64,000 nucleotides of DNA, from positions 1 to 64,000 of the forward strand of contig CAWDHW010000011.1 in the NCBI GenBank assembly GCA_963802205.1, read 5' to 3'. Both the position numbers and the translations under genes were made by a program. The notes under the pieces were generated by a model that was not told where the DNA came from, ran no database searches, and saw only the letters and a list, made by a program, of their open reading frames with translations. Below, piece after piece: positions 1 through 8,202 of the stretch; within the stretch, counting starts at the first letter, position 1; each line of letters opens with the position of its first letter. Source of the stretch: DYRB01 sp963802205. GTDB taxonomy: Bacteria > Pseudomonadota > Gammaproteobacteria > Chromatiales > Chromatiaceae.

Positions 1-8
1 CTGTTTTT

Positions 9-32
9 GGCTATGCCTGCGTGAGTTGTTGG
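9..32 (+). repeat. Solitary copy of the dispersed ~24 bp repeat
   Basis: The bases GGCTATGCCTGCGTGAGTTG followed by TTGG resemble the left end of the elements at 30419 and 30604 (consensus GGCTrTGTCTGCGTnAaGTG..TTGG). No matching inverted right end is visible within the next 150 bases, so this is either one end of an element that starts outside the window or a solitary repeat. Confidence 0.4.
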
Positions 33-86
33 GAGGCATAGTCCGTCTGTTAGCAGGGCGGTTTCAGGGCGTCGGAATTGATTCGC

Positions 87-782
87 TCAAGCCACCGGTC
101 CAAACAGAGTGCCCACGCCGGCCGTCAACCCCATGGCCAGCGCACCCCAGAAGGTGACACGCAGTGCGCCCGCCGTCACCGGTGCCCCACCGGCGCGTGC
201 AGCCACGCCGCCCAGGAGCGTGAGGAACACGAGTGACGTAGTAAAGACCAGCGCGCTCAGGCCCGTTTCGGGGGCCGCTAGAGCGACCAGCAGTGGCATC
301 GCGGCTCCAACTGCGAAGCTGACCGCCGACGCCAAGGCGGCCTGAATCGGTCGTGCGCTCAGCGCCTGGGAGATCCCGAGTTCATCGCGGACATGGGCGC
401 CAAGCCCGTCATGCGCCATGAGTTGCAGAGCGACCTGCCGTGCAAGCTCAGGATCGAGACCTCGCCCGACATAGATTGCCGCCAATTCCTTATGCTCGCC
501 CGCGTCGTCCGCCTTGAGTTCCTTGCGTTCGAGATCGATGTCCGCCTTTTCGATATCCGCCTGTGAATGGACCGAGACATACTCGCCCGCGGCCATCGAC
601 ATGGCTCCGGCAACGAGCCCCGCGGCCCCGGCAACCAAGATGCTGCTGTGTGTTGCATGGGACGCGGCAACACCCAGCACCAGACTCGCTGTGGAAACGA
701 TGCCATCGTTTGCGCCCAATACTGCCGCGCGGAGCCAGCCAATGCGCTCGGTGCGGTGTCGTTCAAAGTGAAGTGTACGCAT
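87..782 (-). CDS. VIT1/CCC1 family transporter
   Basis: A 231 aa integral membrane protein of the VIT1/CCC1 type, a family that moves iron or manganese out of the cytoplasm. The N terminus carries the family hallmark GANDGIVST (residues about 24-32) followed by a glycine/alanine-rich helix and the motif AGAMSMAAGEYVSV. A charged cytoplasmic segment follows (residues 77-140, including QADIEKADIDLERKEL), then three C-terminal hydrophobic helices. The length is normal for the family. It lies 49 bp downstream of the antiporter gene on the same strand, so the two are probably co-transcribed. The exact metal cannot be told from the sequence. Confidence 0.9.
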   Translation of the reverse strand: MRTLHFERHRTERIGWLRAAVLGANDGIVSTASLVLGVAASHATHSSILVAGAAGLVAGAMSMAAGEYVSVHSQADIEKADIDLERKELKADDAGEHKELAAIYVGRGLDPELARQVALQLMAHDGLGAHVRDELGISQALSARPIQAALASAVSFAVGAAMPLLVALAAPETGLSALVFTTSLVFLTLLGGVAARAGGAPVTAGALRVTFWGALAMGLTAGVGTLFGPVA

Positions 783-831
783 ATCAGGGTTCCAGGAGGT
801 GAGCCTTGACGATCATTGAGACACCCGCTTG

Positions 832-2148
832 TCAGCGACTGCGGCGGCGTGCCTTCCGCCGCGCATAGAGATTCATCAACGGGGTAACGGAGATGCCGTG
901 AAGTACGATGGAGGCGGCCACCATGGTGAGTGTGAGTGCAGTGATGTCCCTCGCCATCGCAACAGGCAGACCATGGTTGATCGCGTACATCAGGTAGTAA
1001 ATGGAACCGATGCCGCGGATACCAAACCACGAAATCAGGATGCGCTGATCGCGCGATACCGGCGCGCCGAGCAATCCAATCCACACCGACAGCGGGCGCA
1101 CCACCAGGAGCAAGAGCGGGACAAACCAGGCGGCGCTGGTGGGAAGGTAGCTGTATGAGAGCATCGCACCGACTATCAGAACGACCGCCACCTCGGCGAT
1201 TCGCTCCAGTTGCTCGTTGAAGCCTCGCACCCGCTTCATCATGTAGGCGCTGGCATGTTCCGAATCGGTGGCAAGCGCCTCTTGGGCCAGCCCCACCGGT
1301 AGATTCGTCTCCACAGCGGTGGAAGTTGAGCCTTTTCCAGGCTGCTCCTTGACGCGCTGAAGCGCCAGCCCCGCGGCAAAGACCGCCAGGAAGCCATACC
1401 CATGGATGATCACGGCAAGGCCATAGGCCAGTGCAATCAGGCCCAACGCCAGGAATTCGTCGAGGCCCACGGACTCCTTGTGGTGACTACGCAAATAGAC
1501 CACTAGCCTTCCGATCAGGGTACCCAAGGCCCCGCCGACCAACAAGCCGCTGGCAATCCCCCACAGCACGTCAACCGCGAGCCAACGCCAGCCAAACATT
1601 CCCAAGTCGTGCAGTCCGAGCAGGCCGAGGCCCAGCATCACGAAAGGAAAGGCGGCGCCATCGTTCAAGCCACCCTCGCCGGTGAGGCTGAAGCGTAAGC
1701 GGTCGCGGTCACTTGCCTTGAGCACCTGAACATCAGAGGCCAGCACCGGGTCGGTGGGCGCGAGGATAGCACCCAGCAGGACAGCGGCCCCGAGCGAGAG
1801 CCCGAGGCCCAGGGTGCCGATCAGGGCAATCAGCGCCACGGTAATCGTCATCGAAATGGTCGCGAGCCGTGCCGGCAGACGCCAGCCCTTGTCCGACAGC
1901 GGAAGACCGAGTTTCAGCCCGACCGCGAACAGCGAGATCAGCACCGCCACTTCGGCCGCACGTTCCAGAGTGAGCGCGTAGGTCTGTGGATCGGGCGCCA
2001 TGAGGGCCAATCCGGCGGGACCGAGCCCATAGCCGGCGGCGAGATAGAGCATCGCGGTGCTCAGGGGGAGTCGGCGGAGCGACGTCCCCGACAGGGCCAT
2101 GGTGATCAGTAGCCCGCCGATGATGAGTGCCCAGATTGCAAAGGTCAT
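832..2148 (-). CDS. Cation:proton antiporter (CPA1 type)
   Basis: A membrane protein of about 438 aa with roughly a dozen hydrophobic helices, resembling sodium/proton antiporters. The stretch ILAPTDPVLASDVQV is the conserved helix with the TDP motif, and GEGGLNDGAAFPFVMLG matches the family's proton/cation binding helix (the ND pair, with D the usual ion-binding acid). Start chosen at 2148 (MTFAIWALII), because the upstream 21 codons are polar and unlike the family. The expected role is sodium or potassium export coupled to proton entry. A copy of the repeated palindromic motif lies about 200 bp upstream at 2345. The VIT1-like gene follows in the same direction. Confidence 0.88.
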   Translation of the reverse strand: MTFAIWALIIGGLLITMALSGTSLRRLPLSTAMLYLAAGYGLGPAGLALMAPDPQTYALTLERAAEVAVLISLFAVGLKLGLPLSDKGWRLPARLATISMTITVALIALIGTLGLGLSLGAAVLLGAILAPTDPVLASDVQVLKASDRDRLRFSLTGEGGLNDGAAFPFVMLGLGLLGLHDLGMFGWRWLAVDVLWGIASGLLVGGALGTLIGRLVVYLRSHHKESVGLDEFLALGLIALAYGLAVIIHGYGFLAVFAAGLALQRVKEQPGKGSTSTAVETNLPVGLAQEALATDSEHASAYMMKRVRGFNEQLERIAEVAVVLIVGAMLSYSYLPTSAAWFVPLLLLVVRPLSVWIGLLGAPVSRDQRILISWFGIRGIGSIYYLMYAINHGLPVAMARDITALTLTMVAASIVLHGISVTPLMNLYARRKARRRSR

Positions 2149-2344
2149 TGAATGTCGGGTCGGTCGGTTCAATCGCCTGGCTGAAGTGACTTGCGAATCT
2201 CGCCGCTCCATTCCGCGAGCCGCGCCGAGTCCGGTTATATGGAGCAGGCCGCGCAGCGGAGTGGCCCGAATTTGGGGCGCGCATCAAGGGAAGCCCGGGG
2301 AGCCTGTCATCGTCCAACGATACACAGGATCCCTGGCCACTGAT

Positions 2345-2358
2345 GTACGCTGGCACGC
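2345..2358. promoter_or_regulatory. Copy 1 of the island palindromic motif
   Basis: GTACGCTGGCACGC, flanked by TGAT and ATAG. It matches the best copy at 8095 (GTACGCTGGCGTAC) at 10 of 14 positions, including the whole left half-site. It sits about 200 bp upstream of the antiporter start and about 310 bp upstream of the collagen-like lipoprotein on the other strand. The operator role is an inference. Confidence 0.4.
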
Positions 2359-2671
2359 ATAGCCCCGGGTGGTTTCACGGGTCCGCAGTGGAACAACAGG
2401 CGCCTCCGGCTTGCTGTCGGCCAGCGGCGCGGCGGATCGGCCGGGCGAGAACCCGCCTTGGGAGTTGCCGACCTCGCGGCCTGGGCGCATAGCGTGTTAT
2501 GACTTGTTCCAAGTCGTTTTGCCTATGTTGGTCACCGCACAGAGTTCCCTGTGACAGAAGGCGATACTGAAACTGATGGCGCTCCGCACGGAAAATGTGG
2601 TGCAGAGTGTCAGCGTGGGCTCCGACAAAGGGGCCAACCACTCGATGATTCGCTCACCCCACGAGAACTTT

Positions 2672-2938
2672 ATGAAATACTTCATACCATCTGCACTACT
2701 GGCTTTGGCACTCGGTGTGAGTGCTTGTACTGGCCCCGCCGGACCTCAGGGCCAGACTGGCAGTACCGGTAATACCGGAAACACGGGTTATACGGGCCAA
2801 ACCGGTGCAACGGGAGACACCGGAGCTACCGGAGGTAAAGGATCGACCGGGGCTACTGGATCGAAGGGAAGCTCCGGCGCTAAGGGCAGCACCGGCGCAG
2901 GTGGCGACACCACCGTCATCGTTACGCCTTCCAAGTAG
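2672..2938 (+). CDS. Collagen-like repeat lipoprotein 1
   Basis: An 88 aa lipoprotein. The start MKYFIPSALLALALG is followed by the lipobox GVSAC, giving lipidation at Cys19-20. The mature part is an almost uninterrupted Gly-X-Y collagen-like tract (GPAGPQGQTGSTGNTGNTG and on) rich in Thr, ending in a short hydrophobic tail (TTVIVTPSK). Longer in-frame starts upstream would bury the signal peptide and were rejected. Such tracts in bacteria form triple helices on the cell surface or in the periplasm. A second collagen-like lipoprotein lies at 19850. The gene is followed 47 bp later by a small membrane protein on the same strand. The function is unknown. Confidence 0.75.
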   Translation: MKYFIPSALLALALGVSACTGPAGPQGQTGSTGNTGNTGYTGQTGATGDTGATGGKGSTGATGSKGSSGAKGSTGAGGDTTVIVTPSK

Positions 2939-2985
2939 TCAAGGCTTGCCCAGCGGTAACTTGCTGTCGCAACAGGAGAAACACC

Positions 2986-3132
2986 ATGCTCGAAACCATT
3001 GTTGTCGTCCTGGTTGTCCTCTGGCTTCTGGGCCTTGTCACCTCGACCACTATGGGCGGACTGATTCATGTCCTCCTGGTCCTTGCCATCGTGGTGATCT
3101 TGATTCGTGTCATTCAAGGGCGAGGCGTATAA
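2986..3132 (+). CDS. lmo0937-like small membrane protein
   Basis: A 48 aa protein, MLETIVVVLVVLWLLGLVTS then TTMGGLIHVLLVLAIVVILI and RVIQGRGV. It has two hydrophobic helices joined by a Gly-Gly-Leu-Ile-His turn. The pattern, length and basic C terminus match what I recall of the lmo0937 family. An AGGAGA ribosome binding site lies 6-7 bases before the ATG. It probably shares a transcript with the collagen-like lipoprotein. The function is not known; homologues are usually found among stress genes. Confidence 0.8.
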   Translation: MLETIVVVLVVLWLLGLVTSTTMGGLIHVLLVLAIVVILIRVIQGRGV

Positions 3133-3783
3133 GCGGTCAACGTCTGATGCAGACCAAATCGTACATTAGTACCTGATGGACAACGACTGCATCGCCCTGT
3201 TTACTCTCGAATGCCCGGGAATCCAGGGCGACTTCATCCAGCGTTTGGTTATTGGCCGGATTGGATGAGGTCCGCCCTGATTCCCGCCGAGCAACAGGCG
3301 TACTGATCCCGCAGCGGGCGGGTTCGCGCCAGTTGGCTCTGACCAGAATGACCGTTTTTTTCCTCCCCTGGCCACCACACGCGGCTACTTTCTACTTGGT
3401 GCCGTTGGCATGGTCGGGGAATTTTGTCATGCTGCTGTTTACTCGGTGCTTTCTGCGGTGCGACGGTTGCTACATGCTCGACCTCACAGTCCGCCTGGTG
3501 CCAATGGAACCATAACGGAGGGGTGAGCCGTTCGTCGACGAGACGCTGGCCCGTCAAGCCTGACGCTGATCACTGCCGCCGCCAACGCCCCTCGGTCAGC
3601 CGGGGGAATGTGTGCTGCACCTCCGCCCAGGCCGGATTACACTGCCGGGAAAGGAGAACCGACATTGTTGGGACCGGTGGATCATCATATGTGTCTGGCA
3701 TGAGGCCGTTTGCTGCGAGCGGCTAGGCCGCAGCGGTCCCTCCACAGATGATGTGAAGCCATTGCATTCGGCAGGCGTATGCG
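3133..3783. other. Gene-poor stretch
   Basis: I see no convincing gene here. Open frames of 70-100 codons exist on both strands, but they lack ribosome binding sites, family motifs or consistent composition. No terminator or repeat was recognised. Confidence 0.5.
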
Positions 3784-5040
3784 ATGGCTACAGAGTTCCA
3801 CTCGACAGAGGATGAGCGCGTGGCCGAGACCTCCGATCCCAGACCCTGGCGCGAGGATTGGCAACGCCTGCACCGGTTGTTGCTGAATCCGGCGGTCGAT
3901 GACCAAGACCTGGAGTCCGCCCTGCACGTCGCCCGGGAGCGCCAGCCCCTTCCGGTGGTGTGGCTGCTGGGCAAGGCCCAGTCCGGCAAGACCTCCATCA
4001 TCCGCGCCCTGACCGGCAGCCCGAGCGCCGAGATCGGCAACGGATTCCGCCCCTGCACCCGTACCGCCCGCCTATACGATTACCCGGCCGAGGCCCCGGT
4101 GGTGCGCTTCCTGGATACCCGGGGTCTGGGTGAGGTCGCCTATGACCCTGCCGAGGACATTCGCTTCTGCGAGGCCCAGGCGCACTTGGTGCTGGGTGTC
4201 ATGAAGGCCACCGACTTGGGCCAGGATGCGGTCTTCGAGGTCCTGCGCGCGGTGCGCGGGCGCCACCCCCGGTGGCCGGTGCTGATCGCCCAGACCGGTC
4301 TCCACGAGGGCTATCCACCGAACTTTGGGCACCTGTTACCCTACCCTTTCGACCGGCCGCCCTGGCCCGCGACCGTCCCCAATGACTTGACCCGCACCCT
4401 GCTTGCCCAGCGGGATGGTCTGGGCCGGCTGCCCGGCTCCGTGGCGCCGAGTTGGGTGCCCATCGACCTGACCCTGCCGGAGGATGAACTGGAGCCGGCC
4501 GACTACGGGCTCGAAGCCCTTTGGGCAGCCATTGGCGAGATCTCGACTCTGGACCTCCAGGCCCGGCTGCGCGGCGACCCCGGAGTGCGCGACACCTTTG
4601 CCCGCGCCGCTCACCCCCACATCGTTGGCTATGCCTTGGCGGCGACCGGGGTCGGCGCCCTGCCAGTGGTGGACCTGGTGGCCGTGCCGGCGATCCAGGC
4701 CAAGCTCCTGCACAGCCTGGCGGCGCTCTACGGTCAGGGCTGGACGCGCCGCGAGATCTCCGAATTTCTCGGACTCCTGGGCCTGGGCGTCGGCGTTGGC
4801 TATGGGGCCCGCCTGGTTGGCCGGGCTCTGGTCAAGCTCGTCCCCTTCCTGGGTCAAACATTCGGGGCTCTGTGGGGGGCGACCGCCAGCGGGGCGACCA
4901 CCTATGCCCTGGGCAAGGCCGCCGGCTATTACTTTGGCACTCGCCGGGTCGGGGGGCCGATCGACGCGGCGGACCTGCGGCGGGTCTATGCGCAGGCCCT
5001 GGCCGCCGGGGTCAACCTGATCAAGACCGACACCGATTAG
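3784..5040 (+). CDS. P-loop GTPase with hydrophobic C terminus (first of a pair)
   Basis: A 418 aa protein. The P-loop is GKAQSGKTS at residues 63-71 and the G3 motif is DTRG at about 110-113. The G4 position is a variant (AQTGLH instead of NKxD). The C-terminal third (about residues 270-370) carries several hydrophobic or glycine-rich helices, resembling the DUF697-type domain found behind GTPases of this group, so the protein is probably membrane-associated. It is followed 58 bp later by a second GTPase with N-terminal membrane helices; the two may act together. Role unknown, possibly envelope or membrane remodelling. No clear ribosome binding site is visible, so the start could be further in. 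Confidence 0.75.
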   Translation: MATEFHSTEDERVAETSDPRPWREDWQRLHRLLLNPAVDDQDLESALHVARERQPLPVVWLLGKAQSGKTSIIRALTGSPSAEIGNGFRPCTRTARLYDYPAEAPVVRFLDTRGLGEVAYDPAEDIRFCEAQAHLVLGVMKATDLGQDAVFEVLRAVRGRHPRWPVLIAQTGLHEGYPPNFGHLLPYPFDRPPWPATVPNDLTRTLLAQRDGLGRLPGSVAPSWVPIDLTLPEDELEPADYGLEALWAAIGEISTLDLQARLRGDPGVRDTFARAAHPHIVGYALAATGVGALPVVDLVAVPAIQAKLLHSLAALYGQGWTRREISEFLGLLGLGVGVGYGARLVGRALVKLVPFLGQTFGALWGATASGATTYALGKAAGYYFGTRRVGGPIDAADLRRVYAQALAAGVNLIKTDTD

Positions 5041-5098
5041 CCGTGGAGCATGCGGCGGCGTGTATCACCGCCTAGTCTCTAACTTGGATGGATGCGCC

Positions 5099-6646
5099 AT
5101 GTTCAGCCGAAGCGACCGCCTGCGCCTGTTCGCCCTCCTGCTGTGGGCCGTCCCGCTGGCCGCCCTCCTGCCGCTGGGTCTATGGTGGCTGTGGCAGAAC
5201 GGGGCCATGGCCTATTGGCTGGCCGCCACGCTGGCGTTCAGCGCCGCGGGCTTCGGTCTCCAGCTCTGGCTGCGCCGGCGCGACCGCCGGCTGCTCGCCG
5301 ATGCCCAGACGGCCCCGGACCCCCATTGGCCGCCAAAATCGCAGGCGGCATGGGACGCCATCGAGGCCATGGCCGAGGGCATCAAGCCAGCGGACTGGCC
5401 GCTGTCCGACGGTCCCCGGCTCTTTAGTCTGGGGCGCGATGCCCTGGAGCAGGTGGCGCGTCTCTATCATCCCGAGAAGGAGCGGCCGGTCCTGGAGTTG
5501 ACCCTGCCCCACGGGCTTCTGATCGCCGAGCGGGCCTGCCGGGACCTGCGCACCGAGATCGCCGGACAAATCCCCTTCAGTCATCGCCTGACCCTGGGCG
5601 ACCTGGTGCGCGCCTACCGCTGGAAGGCCACCGCGGAGCGCCTGCTCGGCCTCTATCGTGCCGGCCGGCTGGTCATCAATCCGGTCAACGCCGTACTGAG
5701 CGAGGGCTGGGAGCGCCTGCGCGGGCGGGCCTTCGATGCCGCCTGGTCCGACCTGCACCGCTGGCTGCTCCAGGAGTTTGTCCGCAAAGTGGGCTACTAC
5801 GCCATCGAGATCTACAGCGGGCGCCTGACGCTGACCCCGGCCCTCACCGAGGGGGAGCCCGCCGCAGCGATCACGCCAGGCTCCAGTCGCGACCTGACGC
5901 AAGCGCAGGCCGATGCAGCCGCCCGCGCCGACGAGCCGCTGCGCATCCTGGTCCTGGGCCGGGCCCACGCCGGTAAGTCGAGCCTCATCAATGCACTCTT
6001 TGGCCGCCTGACCGCGCCCTCCGACGTCCTGTCGGACCCGGCCGCGACCGTCGCCCCATACCGGCTGGAGCGGGACGGCCTCACCGCCGCCCTCGTCTTC
6101 GATACCCCGGGGATCGACACGGACGGGCTTCCCTCCAAGGCATTGGACCGACTGGCGACCCTTGCCGACCTGGTGCTCTGGGTCAGCGCTGCCCACCGCC
6201 CGGATCGCCAGGTGGAGCGGGAGGCCCTGGACCGCATCCGGGCTGGCTGGGCCGCCCGGCCGGACCGCCATCCCCCGCCCTTGCTGGTCGCCGTGAGCCA
6301 CATCGACCTGCTGCGCCCACCGCGGGAATGGCAGCCGCCCTACGACCTCGTCAATCCGCAGGGCCCCAAGGCGGTGAATATCCGCGCCGCGGTAGCGACG
6401 ATTGCCGAAGACCTGGCGGTGCCGGTGGCCGAAGTGATCCCGGTCTGCCTGGCCGAGGGCCGTGTCTATAACGTGGAAGATAGCCTGTGGGTCACGTTGC
6501 TCGACCGCCAGGCCGCGGCGGACAAGGTGCGACTCCTGCGTTGCCTGGACGAGCGAAAACGCGCGGAGGACTGGCCGCTTCTCAGGCGCCAGCTGGCGGG
6601 TGCCGGGCGCTTTCTGGCAAAGCTGCCGGGCCGGCTAATTGGGTGA
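5099..6646 (+). CDS. Membrane-anchored GTPase (second of a pair)
   Basis: A 515 aa protein counted from the ATG at 5099, which precedes two membrane helices (residues about 7-34 and 37-57) and a short basic segment. A long helical region follows, then a GTPase domain near residues 283-445: P-loop GRAHAGKSS (287-295), G3 DTPG (335-338) and a variant G4 with SHID in place of NKxD. It resembles 50S-ribosome-binding-like or YcjX-neighbourhood GTPases, but I cannot name the family firmly. The next gene converges on it, and the long reading frame of that damaged gene would overlap its last 65 bases. Confidence 0.75.
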   Translation: MFSRSDRLRLFALLLWAVPLAALLPLGLWWLWQNGAMAYWLAATLAFSAAGFGLQLWLRRRDRRLLADAQTAPDPHWPPKSQAAWDAIEAMAEGIKPADWPLSDGPRLFSLGRDALEQVARLYHPEKERPVLELTLPHGLLIAERACRDLRTEIAGQIPFSHRLTLGDLVRAYRWKATAERLLGLYRAGRLVINPVNAVLSEGWERLRGRAFDAAWSDLHRWLLQEFVRKVGYYAIEIYSGRLTLTPALTEGEPAAAITPGSSRDLTQAQADAAARADEPLRILVLGRAHAGKSSLINALFGRLTAPSDVLSDPAATVAPYRLERDGLTAALVFDTPGIDTDGLPSKALDRLATLADLVLWVSAAHRPDRQVEREALDRIRAGWAARPDRHPPPLLVAVSHIDLLRPPREWQPPYDLVNPQGPKAVNIRAAVATIAEDLAVPVAEVIPVCLAEGRVYNVEDSLWVTLLDRQAAADKVRLLRCLDERKRAEDWPLLRRQLAGAGRFLAKLPGRLIG

Positions 6647-7075
6647 TACGCGCCGGAGCCGACTGGTCTGCATCTGGCGAGTGCCGAGGCCCCTGCGTCC
6701 GTGCCAATCCATCCGAGGTCGCAGGGAGCGGCCTCCTCACGCCGGGCAGCGCTGAAAACAAGGGACGCGCCAAGGTGGCCAGCGTAATGAGGTTCCGGGC
6801 GGCCTCGAAGAAGGGATGGCCGGCGTCCGGCGCAGGAGCCGGGCCCTGCGGTTTGGGCGTGTGGCGCTGGGTGAGTTCGCCGATGAGGAATCCTATACCA
6901 CCTACCCAGAGCAACACGCCCGGGATCCAGCCACCCATTGCCGCAGTTTCCGGTTGAGCGCAGCGCCGCGAACCCGCACCAACCGTCGCCGGTTCTGGAG
7001 CCGCCGCTCGGCATCGCCTATTTGACTGGCGAGAGAAGGGGGGGCCGTATCGGGACCTGGGAAGTTGGTGGCCAT
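6582..7075 (-). pseudogene. YqjK-like third gene of the YqjD/E cassette, frameshifted
   Basis: The reading frame starts at 7075 in a TGATG overlap with the yqjE-like stop and encodes a basic segment (AERRLQNRRRLVRVRGAALN and RKLRQW), then runs into a stop at 6902. The expected continuation, a membrane helix (MGGWIPGVLLWVGGIGFLIG then ELTQ) and a tail, lies in another frame and overlaps the CAATGG around 6938-6945. Adding one base there would restore a single protein of about 160 aa. The basic N terminus plus hydrophobic helix plus ELT is the usual plan for the third member of YqjD-E-K cassettes. Either a real one-base deletion, a -1 frameshift or an assembly error. Confidence 0.55.
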
Positions 7076-7518
7076 CAGGATGGCTCCCCATCTGGGAACT
7101 CCGGCGACGCCGGTTGCAGACTGCGGGCATTGGCGGGGAACCGTAGACGATGACTCAGGCGGGCGATCACGCGCCAGAGCACGAGCGCGACCAGCAGATT
7201 GACGGCGACCTCGGCCAGCAAGGCGCTGCCAGTCGTCATGACGCCACTGCTGGTCAGCGCGAGTACAACGGCGCCCATCAGCCCTAGCCACGCACTGAGC
7301 AGCAATCCCGCTACCAGCATTCCCGCCACGACCATGGCCACCAGGCTCTCACCGGCCCTTTGTGTCTCCAAGGCGGCGAGTTCAAAGTGGTCGTGGACGA
7401 GGCCCCGCAGGTCATGCCATAGCAACCTGGCCTCTTTCGGGAAGCGTGCGTGATGACCCGGGGCGCTGGAAGTGCCCCGTGCTCCCGCGGTCGGCCCTAC
7501 TGAGGGTGTCGGGTCCAT
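7075..7518 (-). CDS. YqjE-like membrane protein (phage holin family)
   Basis: A 147 aa protein with a polar N terminus, a helical stretch (residues about 30-65, LLWHDLRGLVHDHFELAALE) and two hydrophobic helices (about 66-90 and 95-125). The layout matches the Actinobacterial phage holin/YqjE family, whose members sit next to DUF883 proteins and are thought to act at the inner membrane. Start chosen at 7518, 14 bp after the upstream DUF883 gene; an upstream in-frame start would overlap that gene. Its stop overlaps the next start by TGATG, implying translational coupling. Confidence 0.8.
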   Translation of the reverse strand: MDPTPSVGPTAGARGTSSAPGHHARFPKEARLLWHDLRGLVHDHFELAALETQRAGESLVAMVVAGMLVAGLLLSAWLGLMGAVVLALTSSGVMTTGSALLAEVAVNLLVALVLWRVIARLSHRLRFPANARSLQPASPEFPDGEPS

Positions 7519-7532
7519 GGCCGGGACGCTCT

Positions 7533-7805
7533 CTAGCGGGAACTCAGCAGCCGGCTCAAGAGGAAGCCGCCGACGACCGCAATACCCAGCGCCTTCACCG
7601 GGTTGTCGCGGATGTAAGCGCGGCTCTTGTCCAGCCATTCCACCTGAAGCGCTCTTAGTTCCTCGCCCTTCTCGTCGACCGCCTCCGCGACCTGAGCGGC
7701 CACGCCGGCCGCCCGGTCGATCGCCCCGTGGGCGCCGGAGGCCATGCGGTGCACGACGGGATCGGCCGCATCCGCCACTGTGGTCTTCTCGTGTTCTTTG
7801 CTCAT
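7533..7805 (-). CDS. DUF883 family protein (YqjD/ElaB type)
   Basis: A 90 aa protein with an amphipathic helical N terminus and a C-terminal membrane anchor, RDNPVKALGIAVVGGFLLSR then LLSSR. The phrase DNPVKALG followed by a short hydrophobic helix and a basic end is diagnostic for the DUF883 family. Family members (YqjD, ElaB) associate with the inner membrane and some bind ribosomes in stationary phase. It leads the cassette DUF883 - YqjE - YqjK-like. A ribosome binding site (AGGAG) lies just upstream of the ATG. Confidence 0.9.
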   Translation of the reverse strand: MSKEHEKTTVADAADPVVHRMASGAHGAIDRAAGVAAQVAEAVDEKGEELRALQVEWLDKSRAYIRDNPVKALGIAVVGGFLLSRLLSSR

Positions 7806-7930
7806 GATGTACTCCTGGTTATGACAGGGGAGGAATTGATGTCACCCCAAAGTCGCCGGGACCTGTCGTGAACCCAGCGGGTCTTTCCACGGTCGTTGGC
7901 CTTTGTCGTTACTGTTGACGTTGCAGTGAA

Positions 7931-8008
7931 TCAGTTATTCAAGAGGTAAATGACCACCAGTACAATCATCGGAACACCCAGCAACCACCCAATCAGATAC
8001 CTACCCAT
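7931..8008 (-). CDS. 25 aa single-helix membrane microprotein
   Basis: MGRYLIGWLLGVPMIVLVVI then YLLNN. It has a textbook AGGAGG ribosome binding site seven bases before the ATG, which is the main support for a gene of this size. The protein is a single hydrophobic helix with a Gly-Arg-Tyr head. It is the first gene after the best copy of the palindromic motif (8095) and precedes the DUF883 cassette by about 125 bp, so it may lead that transcript. I recall similar short orphan proteins in proteobacteria but no named family. Confidence 0.6.
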   Translation of the reverse strand: MGRYLIGWLLGVPMIVLVVIYLLNN

Positions 8009-8094
8009 GACATGCCTCCTCTATCCGAGCACTTCGTGCAACCAGGCATCAGCCTTTCATGATGAAATGTTAACCCCAAGATAGCCTGAAGTCT

Positions 8095-8108
8095 GTACGC
8101 TGGCGTAC
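8095..8108. promoter_or_regulatory. Copy 2 of the island palindromic motif (perfect dyad)
   Basis: GTACGC-TG-GCGTAC is a perfect six-plus-six palindrome, flanked by GTCT on the left and GCAG on the right. It lies 87 bp upstream of the 25 aa microprotein and about 290 bp upstream of the DUF883 gene. The dyad is the size expected for a dimeric regulator such as the Crp/Fnr proteins encoded in this island. The link to those proteins is an inference. Confidence 0.5.
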
Positions 8109-8202
8109 GCAGTGTTGCCACCAACAACGACAACCTGGGAACCCATGATCGGCAAGTCCCTTGTTGGGTCGCGTTGGCTGACTTGGATCATGCACTCCCT
8201 TG

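Noticed and set aside
5180..6301. Long minus-strand ORF opposite the second GTPase
   Set aside because: Shadow of a GC-rich gene; no ribosome binding site or family motif.
7075..7518. Prophage holin indicating a phage
   Set aside because: The YqjE family only shares the name; there are no phage structural, integrase or lysis genes nearby.
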